This document shows, in pieces, positions 49,840 through 54,971 of a DNA stretch of 54,971 bases (its first letter is position 1; the number at the start of each line of letters is the position of its first letter). The notes under the pieces are model-generated. The model did no database searches and was not told the origin of the DNA. It saw nothing but the letters and a program-made list of their open reading frames with translations. Source of the stretch: Bacteroidota bacterium (GTDB taxonomy: Bacteria; Bacteroidota; Bacteroidia; Bacteroidales; JABHKC01); assembly GCA_018692315.1 (NCBI GenBank), contig JABHKC010000188.1:1-54971 (forward strand). Reading direction: 5' to 3'. The translations under genes were made by a program, and so were the position numbers.

Positions 49840-50961
49840 ATGTTTTTACAAAATCTATCATTAATAAATTTCAAAAATTACGATATTGTCGAAACCCAAT
49901 TTTCGCAACGAATAAATTGTTTCATTGGAAACAATGGTGTTGGAAAAACCAATATTTTAGATTCTATTTTTTATCTGTCGTTTTGTAAAAGTTGTTTCAA
50001 TTTTTCGGATTCGAGCAATATTAAACATAAAAGAGATTTTTTTGTAATTCAGGGAACTTATAACAAAAATGAGAAATTAGAAAAAATCTATTGTGGTGTT
50101 AAATTAAACCAGAAAAAACAATTTAAACGAAACGACAAAGAATACTCAAGGCTTTCGGAGCATATTGGGGTTATCCCTCTTGTGATAATTTCGCCAATGG
50201 ATAGCAACCTTATTGTTGGAGGCAGCGACGAAAGACGGCGATTTGTCGATACTGTTATTTCGCAATTCGATATTAATTATTTGCGCAATTTGATAAAATA
50301 CAACAAAGCTTTAACTCAACGAAATGCCTTTTTAAAATCTATATCGCAAAAACCAAATTTCGATAGCGATTCAATTGAAATTTGGAACGAACAACTTGTG
50401 TTTTATGGTGAGAAAATACATGAAAAAAGGGTCGATTTTATAAATAGATTAATTCCTCTTTTTCAGAAATATTACGATATTATTTCTGAAAATAGCGAGA
50501 TTGTCGATTTAGAATATTCATCGCAGTTGAACGACAGTGGCTTAGAAAAACTTTTGATTGAATCGTTAGAAAAGGATAAAATTCTTCAATACACGACTAA
50601 AGGTACCCATAAAGACGATTTGGTTTTTAAACTCAAAAATTTTCCTCTAAAAAGAAATGGCTCACAAGGACAACAAAAAACATTTATTGTGGCTCTGAAA
50701 CTCGCACAATACGATTTTATGAAAATGACAAATGATTATAAACCAATACTTTTGTTAGATGATATTTTCGACAAGTTCGATGCAAAAAGAGTTAAACAGA
50801 TTGTAAAATTACTTTCGGGAAACAATTTTGGGCAAATTTTTATTTCCGATACCAGCCAGGATAGATTGCATAAAATACTTTCTGAAATTGATATTGAAAA
50901 TATAATATTTAATATCGAAAATGGAATTATTACACAGGCTGACAGTTTCGCAAACCAATGA
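49840..50961 (+). CDS. recF: DNA replication and repair protein RecF
   Basis: A 373-residue SMC-like ATPase that helps load RecA at single-strand gaps. Walker A is GNNGVGKTNILDSI near 30-43. The family segment RRRFVDTVISQ lies near 130, the ABC signature GSQGQQKT near 275, and Walker B LLLDDIFDKFD near 305. The start ATG at 49840 opens MFLQNLSLINFKNYD, the usual RecF N-terminus. It is followed by the DUF721 gene, the standard neighbour in this phylum. Confidence 0.95.
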   Translation: MFLQNLSLINFKNYDIVETQFSQRINCFIGNNGVGKTNILDSIFYLSFCKSCFNFSDSSNIKHKRDFFVIQGTYNKNEKLEKIYCGVKLNQKKQFKRNDKEYSRLSEHIGVIPLVIISPMDSNLIVGGSDERRRFVDTVISQFDINYLRNLIKYNKALTQRNAFLKSISQKPNFDSDSIEIWNEQLVFYGEKIHEKRVDFINRLIPLFQKYYDIISENSEIVDLEYSSQLNDSGLEKLLIESLEKDKILQYTTKGTHKDDLVFKLKNFPLKRNGSQGQQKTFIVALKLAQYDFMKMTNDYKPILLLDDIFDKFDAKRVKQIVKLLSGNNFGQIFISDTSQDRLHKILSEIDIENIIFNIENGIITQADSFANQ

Positions 50962-51047
50962 GTCTAAAATCACATTCTGTTTGCATTCAATGTTATTATA
51001 ATTACTAAAACATTGAATTTTAAATAAATACATAGTTGAAAAAATAA

Positions 51048-51338
51048 ATGAGAAGAAACAATACAGTAGCTGTAAAATCAATTGTTGAAGAAATACTTCA
51101 AAAAAACAAATTAGATAATAAACTGAAAGAAGTTAGGCTAATTAAAAATTGGGAATTTATAGTTGGAAAAATTGTTGCAAATGCTACTACAAATCTATAT
51201 ATAAAAAATCGTTGTCTTTTTATTCATCTCAGTTCATCGGTTGTTAGGAGCGAACTTCAAATGTTGCAGACAACTGTAATTGAGGCTGTAAACAAATATG
51301 CCGGAGAAAAAATTGTTGAAAAAGTTGTTTTACGTTGA
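51048..51338 (+). CDS. DUF721 (DciA-like) protein
   Basis: A 96-residue protein with VKSIVEEILQKNKLDNKLKEV at the start and WEFIVGKIVANATTNLYIKNRCLFIHLSSSVVRSELQMLQ in the middle. This is the typical DUF721 pattern with a conserved W...G.....T....... and L....S. Related DciA proteins load the replicative helicase in many bacteria that lack DnaC. It sits 86 bases after recF, as in many Bacteroidota. Confidence 0.88.
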   Translation: MRRNNTVAVKSIVEEILQKNKLDNKLKEVRLIKNWEFIVGKIVANATTNLYIKNRCLFIHLSSSVVRSELQMLQTTVIEAVNKYAGEKIVEKVVLR

Positions 51339-51374
51339 AAAAGGATGAACCAGGGATTTAAGAATTTGAAGATT

Positions 51375-51502
51375 TAGGGAGACTTCTAAAAATACAAATT
51401 TCTTCGTTGTTTCTAAATTTTAAAATCCTCATTTACAATAGCAAACTGCGGTATTACAATTTCTTACGCCTTGAACTTTACTATTTTTAGAACTCCCCTT
51501 AG
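51375..51502 (+). repeat. ~130-bp dispersed repeat, copy 2
   Basis: Begins AGGGAGACTTCTAAAAATA and ends TATTTTTAGAACTCCCCTTA, so the ends are inverted repeats. Interior blocks TTTCTTCGTTGTTTC, AAAATCCTCATTTACA and TTTCTTACGCCTTGAA match the copy at 2235-2365, with scattered substitutions. It lies between the convergent DUF721 and permease genes. Confidence 0.8.
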
Positions 51503-51535
51503 AAATGAATAAAATCAAATCTCCAATTCTCAAAA

Positions 51536-52615
51536 CTATTTCGGAGCAATTCGATAAGAAATATATCCTACAAAAACAAATATTATATTTGGTAGCCAAA
51601 CAGCAACAAGCGGATTAAGGCTGCCATTTATAGCAAATTGAGACGAAAACCTCATAAATAAAATGTAGCTAAAACTTATTGCAATTCCTAAACCGATGTG
51701 TAGTCCAATACCTCCTTTCACTTTTCTTGATGCAATAGTTACGCCTATTAAGGTCAAAATAAATGTAGAAAAAGGGTAAGCAATTCTATTATATTTTTCA
51801 ATCAAATAACTTTCAATATTGCTTGCACCTCGCACTTTTTGTTGTTCAATAAAACTGTTCAGCTCGTGAATGTTCATTGTTTCAACAATGTTGAGCCGGC
51901 TGCTGAAATCTTTTGGTTTAACCGTAAGGCTTGTGTCAATTTTTTTCCCTTTTTCAAAACGCTCATCTAAGCCATCAATATGCCTGATAAAGTAATTATA
52001 AATATCCCATTTTTTTGTTTCCTTATTCCATTTTATATAGTCGGAAGTAAGTTTTGAAACTAATTTTTTATCTTCAAATTTTTCGAGCGAAAAAAGTTGC
52101 CCGGTGTGAGTAGTAGTGCTGTAACTTTCCATATACATATAAACACCAGGCAAGATTTGTTTGTGAATATGCTTATCGTAGTTTCGGTACGGATTTTTCA
52201 AATATTTTTCAGCAAATTCGAGCCTGTTTTTATTTGCAGGAGGAATAATATAGCTATTCAAAATAAAAGAAAACAATGCAATAATAATTGCCGAAAGCAA
52301 ATATGGAAGCATTAATCGCAGAAAGCTTACACCACTGCTTAAAATTGCAATAATCTCGGTATTGTATGCCATTTTCGATGTGAAAAAAATTACTGCAATA
52401 AAAGTAAATAGAGCACTGTACAAATTCACAAAGTAGGGCACAAAATTCATGTAATAATCAAAAATGATTTCAGACAATGGAGCTTCTTTTTCTATAAAAT
52501 CATCAATTCGTTCAGTGATATCAAAAACAATGGCGATGCTGATTATTAAAATTATTGCGAAAAAGAATGTCCCAATAAATTTTTTAATTATATAAATGTC
52601 TATTTTTTTTAACAT
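51536..52615 (-). CDS. LptF/LptG-type lipopolysaccharide export permease
   Basis: A 359-residue YjgP/YjgQ-family permease. Three N-terminal membrane helices open the protein (residues ~10-30, 55-80, 100-120), then a periplasmic beta-jellyroll-like domain (~130-265, KQILPGVYMYMESYSTTTHT...) and three more helices at the C-terminus (~280-355, FSTFILTLIGVTIASRK; IGLGIAISFSYILF). It belongs to the complex that extracts LPS from the inner membrane for transport to the outer membrane. I cannot separate LptF from LptG by sequence alone. It precedes the esterase gene on the minus strand with no clear operon signal. Confidence 0.9.
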   Translation of the reverse strand: MLKKIDIYIIKKFIGTFFFAIILIISIAIVFDITERIDDFIEKEAPLSEIIFDYYMNFVPYFVNLYSALFTFIAVIFFTSKMAYNTEIIAILSSGVSFLRLMLPYLLSAIIIALFSFILNSYIIPPANKNRLEFAEKYLKNPYRNYDKHIHKQILPGVYMYMESYSTTTHTGQLFSLEKFEDKKLVSKLTSDYIKWNKETKKWDIYNYFIRHIDGLDERFEKGKKIDTSLTVKPKDFSSRLNIVETMNIHELNSFIEQQKVRGASNIESYLIEKYNRIAYPFSTFILTLIGVTIASRKVKGGIGLHIGLGIAISFSYILFMRFSSQFAINGSLNPLVAVWLPNIIFVFVGYISYRIAPK

Positions 52616-52642
52616 AAAAAAGATAACAGTTTGTTGTGTCTT

Positions 52643-53410
52643 TTATTTTTTCAATTCTTGTTGTAGCCAATTTCTAATTTCAACTAATTCGTTTGGTGTA
52701 ATTGCATGATCTGCATCATACTCTTTATATTCCGTTTTTATTCCAAGCTTTTTCAAAGATTTATGAACTTCTCTGGCATCTTCAATGAGTACAATTTTAT
52801 CGTTTTTGCCATGACCAACAAATGCAGACAGATGAGAGTATTTTTCAGATGTTGAAATTTTTTCACTTAAATCTTCGCCAAGCTTGCCACTCAAAGCTAC
52901 TATGCCATTTATTATTTCGGGAAACAAAATCATAAATTCGAGCGACATCATTGCACCCTGACTGAATCCCAAAATATATACTTTGTCGGGATTACAATTA
53001 TTTTTTTCAATATAGTCCTGAACAAAATTTTTCAAAGCATACAAACTTTCTGCTGCTTGCTGTTTGTCGTAATCGTGAACTACACCATCCTTAAAAATCA
53101 ATTCGTACCACGCAAATTTGCCTTTTGATAACTCAATTGGGGCTTGCATGCTTACAATTGTAAAATTGGAATCGATGTCTGAAAATACCTTAGAAAAATT
53201 TCTTTCATTGCTTCCAAAACCATGAAGCAAAAGTAGCAATGGTTTTTTCGCTTCATTTTTTGCTTTGGCTGGAAAAACATCATATACAAATGGGTGATGT
53301 ATTATCGACTTTTGAGGCTGTCCACAGGAAATTCCAAAGATTATAATCCCAATAAGAAAAACTACAAACAGTTGATTTTTCCACAACTTTAAATTACAGA
53401 CTGTTTTCAT
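52643..53410 (-). CDS. Alpha/beta-hydrolase lipoprotein (carboxylesterase-like)
   Basis: A 255-residue lipoprotein (lipobox GISC, Cys near residue 29) with an alpha/beta-hydrolase fold of the phospholipase/carboxylesterase (DLH-like) group. The nucleophile Ser lies in GFSQGAMMS; the Asp is probably in GHGKNDKIV and the His in DADHAIT. The oxyanion region is LLLLHGFGSNERNF. The protein should act in the periplasm or at the outer membrane on small esters. It lies 27 bases upstream of the LptF/G-like gene on the same strand. Confidence 0.88.
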   Translation of the reverse strand: MKTVCNLKLWKNQLFVVFLIGIIIFGISCGQPQKSIIHHPFVYDVFPAKAKNEAKKPLLLLLHGFGSNERNFSKVFSDIDSNFTIVSMQAPIELSKGKFAWYELIFKDGVVHDYDKQQAAESLYALKNFVQDYIEKNNCNPDKVYILGFSQGAMMSLEFMILFPEIINGIVALSGKLGEDLSEKISTSEKYSHLSAFVGHGKNDKIVLIEDAREVHKSLKKLGIKTEYKEYDADHAITPNELVEIRNWLQQELKK

Positions 53411-53502
53411 TATGTTTTTTTAACATTAAATTTTTATCGGTAATTGAAATTGAATATTCAAATAGAAACTGAAATTTTCTTTAGATTATTAAGTAATTTA
53501 TT

Positions 53503-54633
53503 TCAAAGTCTAAACTTTACAGCATTTGTCATGTTTTTTTTCCATTCATGAAATTCGCCCGAATTAATTTTTTCTCTCGCTTCCTTTACTAACCACAAAT
53601 AAAAAGCAAGATTGTGAATACTTGCAATTTGTGCTCCGAGAATTTCTTTAGAAACTATCAAATGTCGCAAATATGCCTTCGAATATTGAGTATCCACAAA
53701 ACAATTGTTTGCCGGATCGATAGCTGAAAAATCGTTTTCCCACTTTTTATTTCTAATATTTATGATTCCTTCGCTGGTGAAAAGCATTCCATTTCTGCCA
53801 TTTCTGGTTGGCATAACACAATCGAACATATCTATTCCCAGTGAAATAGCTTCCAGAATATTTTCAGGAGTCCCAACACCCATCAAGTAGCGTGGTTTTT
53901 CTTCGGGAAGAATGTTGTTCACAAGCTCAATCATTGAATACATGTCTTCTGCCGGCTCGCCTACCGACAATCCTCCTATTGCGTTTCCTTCGCAATTGAA
54001 AGAGGCAATTTTTTCGGCAGATTGTTTTCGTAAATCTTTGAAAACACTTCCCTGAACTATAGGAAAAAATGTCTGTGAATGAGCATATTTTGGCTCAGTT
54101 TTGTCGAAATGTTCAATGCCTTGCTTCAACCATTTGTGAGTTAGCTCCATAGACTTTTTCGCATATGAATATTCGCAAGGGTAAGGTGTGCATTCGTCAA
54201 ATGCCATAATTATATCTGCACCAATAATTCGTTGAATATCTACGACATTTTCAGGTGTGAAATTATGTTTTGAACCATCGATATGCGATTGGAAAATTAC
54301 TCCTTTTTCGCTAAGTTTTCTCCTTTCGGCTAAGGAAAAAACCTGATAACCACCACTATCGGTCAGTAGTGGTTTTTTCCAATTTATGAATTTATGTAGC
54401 CCGCCTGCTTTTTCAATAATATCTATTCCAGGTCGCAAATAAAGGTGATAGGTATTTCCAAGAATTATTTGCGATTTAATATCATTTATCAACTCTCGCT
54501 GATGAACTGCTTTTACAGTTCCGGCTGTCCCGACAGGCATAAAAATTGGAGTCTCAATTTTTCCATGATCAGTTTCTATTAAACCCGTTCGTGCCTTCGA
54601 ATTATTATCTTTATTTAAAATATTAAATTTCAT
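53503..54633 (-). CDS. tgt: tRNA-guanine transglycosylase
   Basis: A 376-residue enzyme that replaces guanine-34 of certain tRNAs with preQ1 in queuosine synthesis. Segments include GTAGTVKAVHQRELI, ILGNTYHLYLRPG, LLTDSGGYQVFSL, DIIMAFDECTPYP, AIGGLSVGEP, RYLMGVGTPENILEAI and DCVMPTRNGRNG. The nucleophile Asp and the catalytic Asp lie in FDCVMPT and MAFDECT. The usual zinc group CxCxxC is NNCFVD here: only one of three Cys remains, as commonly seen in Bacteroidota. It is a single gene. Confidence 0.95.
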   Translation of the reverse strand: MKFNILNKDNNSKARTGLIETDHGKIETPIFMPVGTAGTVKAVHQRELINDIKSQIILGNTYHLYLRPGIDIIEKAGGLHKFINWKKPLLTDSGGYQVFSLAERRKLSEKGVIFQSHIDGSKHNFTPENVVDIQRIIGADIIMAFDECTPYPCEYSYAKKSMELTHKWLKQGIEHFDKTEPKYAHSQTFFPIVQGSVFKDLRKQSAEKIASFNCEGNAIGGLSVGEPAEDMYSMIELVNNILPEEKPRYLMGVGTPENILEAISLGIDMFDCVMPTRNGRNGMLFTSEGIINIRNKKWENDFSAIDPANNCFVDTQYSKAYLRHLIVSKEILGAQIASIHNLAFYLWLVKEAREKINSGEFHEWKKNMTNAVKFRL

Positions 54634-54911
54634 TTCTATATTTTTTCGGGAGGCAAAGATACAGCATTTTTTTTGTGATTTTTTTGTATTTATATTGATA
54701 TCTGATATGGGAAAATATGGATATGATCTCTAAACAGCAAGTTTGAAAATTTTAGCAATTTACTGAAGAATGAAAAAAAATAAAACTTTTTTCTCTCACA
54801 TAATCAGGCATATACAATCATTTTCTGAAAATACGCTCAAAAAACATGAAAGATATTTTGGCTTTTTGTTATTACTATATGAAAGGCATTAGTTTTTTGA
54901 AAAAACATTGA

Positions 54912-54971
54912 ATGAAAAAATTAGAAAAAAGAATAAATACTATTCAAAAGATTATAGAATTTCTTGCAAAC
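54912..54971 (+). CDS. Start of a gene running off the window (partial)
   Basis: An ATG at 54912 opens MKKLEKRINTIQKIIEFLAN and continues past the right edge. The basic amphipathic start looks like a real N-terminus, but 20 residues cannot identify it. Confidence 0.3.
   Translation, partial: MKKLEKRINTIQKIIEFLAN

Noticed and set aside
54846-54910. 21-codon frame MKDILAFCYYYMKG... before the right-edge gene start
   Set aside because: Too short, no family, and the ATG at 54912 is a better candidate for the gene leaving the window.

Overview
The window looks like a chromosomal segment of a low-GC member of the Bacteroidota, probably an anaerobic or facultatively anaerobic Bacteroidales-like lineage. 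The signs are: type IX secretion (T9SS) sorting tails of type A and type B; the long IspG with an inserted domain; TAnnTTTG-type promoters; a decayed LruC/DUF4842 protein; ECF sigma factors with membrane-bound partners; a PiT transporter with a PhoU-like tail; and A-rich leaders with few Shine-Dalgarno sites. No plasmid or phage backbone, CRISPR array, rRNA or tRNA was seen.

Layout. Positions 1-7300 hold a possible miniature inverted-repeat element at the left edge, a small TerB-like protein, the broken LruC gene, a CvpA-family membrane protein, a ~130-bp repeat element (second copy near 51.4 kb), ispG, a double VOC protein, a short-chain dehydrogenase and an MnmD-like tRNA methyltransferase. 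Positions 7300-12400 form a surface-signalling unit: an ECF sigma factor fused to an anti-sigma-like segment and a membrane anchor, an outer-membrane barrel, a T9SS cargo protein and a His/Gly-repeat T9SS cargo protein. A nearly identical 25-bp promoter precedes the sigma gene and the His/Gly gene. Positions 12.4-13.9 kb hold a decayed REP-associated transposase among four REP-like palindromes. A 1778-residue secreted adhesin-like protein follows, then rplU-rpmA and serS.

Positions 22.3-37.0 kb are the most interesting part. A PhnD-like lipoprotein, a sensor kinase and a sigma-54 response regulator form a likely three-component sensor. Next come an ethylbenzene-dehydrogenase-type haem lipoprotein, a Crp/Fnr regulator with FNR-like cysteines, a perfect FNR-type palindrome, and a run of redox genes: a hexahaem lipoprotein, a monohaem lipoprotein, a DUF5777-like barrel, a Tat-exported ferredoxin, an NrfD-like quinone subunit, a membrane-anchored Ig-like protein, a cytochrome c, an anchored heptahaem cytochrome and a cytochrome b. 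No molybdopterin catalytic subunit is present. My inference is a quinone-linked route that carries electrons across the envelope to an unidentified partner, controlled by anaerobiosis and a periplasmic ligand.

Positions 37-41.4 kb contain a second ECF sigma factor with a partner joining an anti-sigma-like segment, a membrane anchor, PKD domains and a T9SS type-B tail; then exonuclease III and a tandem pair of related membrane proteins. The rest (41.8-54.7 kb) is mostly housekeeping: a phosphate transporter divergent from a PhoR-like kinase, a phosphohexomutase, a small Cys-rich protein with a YjbQ-family protein, ribH, a TPR protein, recF with a DUF721 gene, an LptF/LptG-like permease, a carboxylesterase and tgt. 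All calls rest on reading the sequence; no database search was run.
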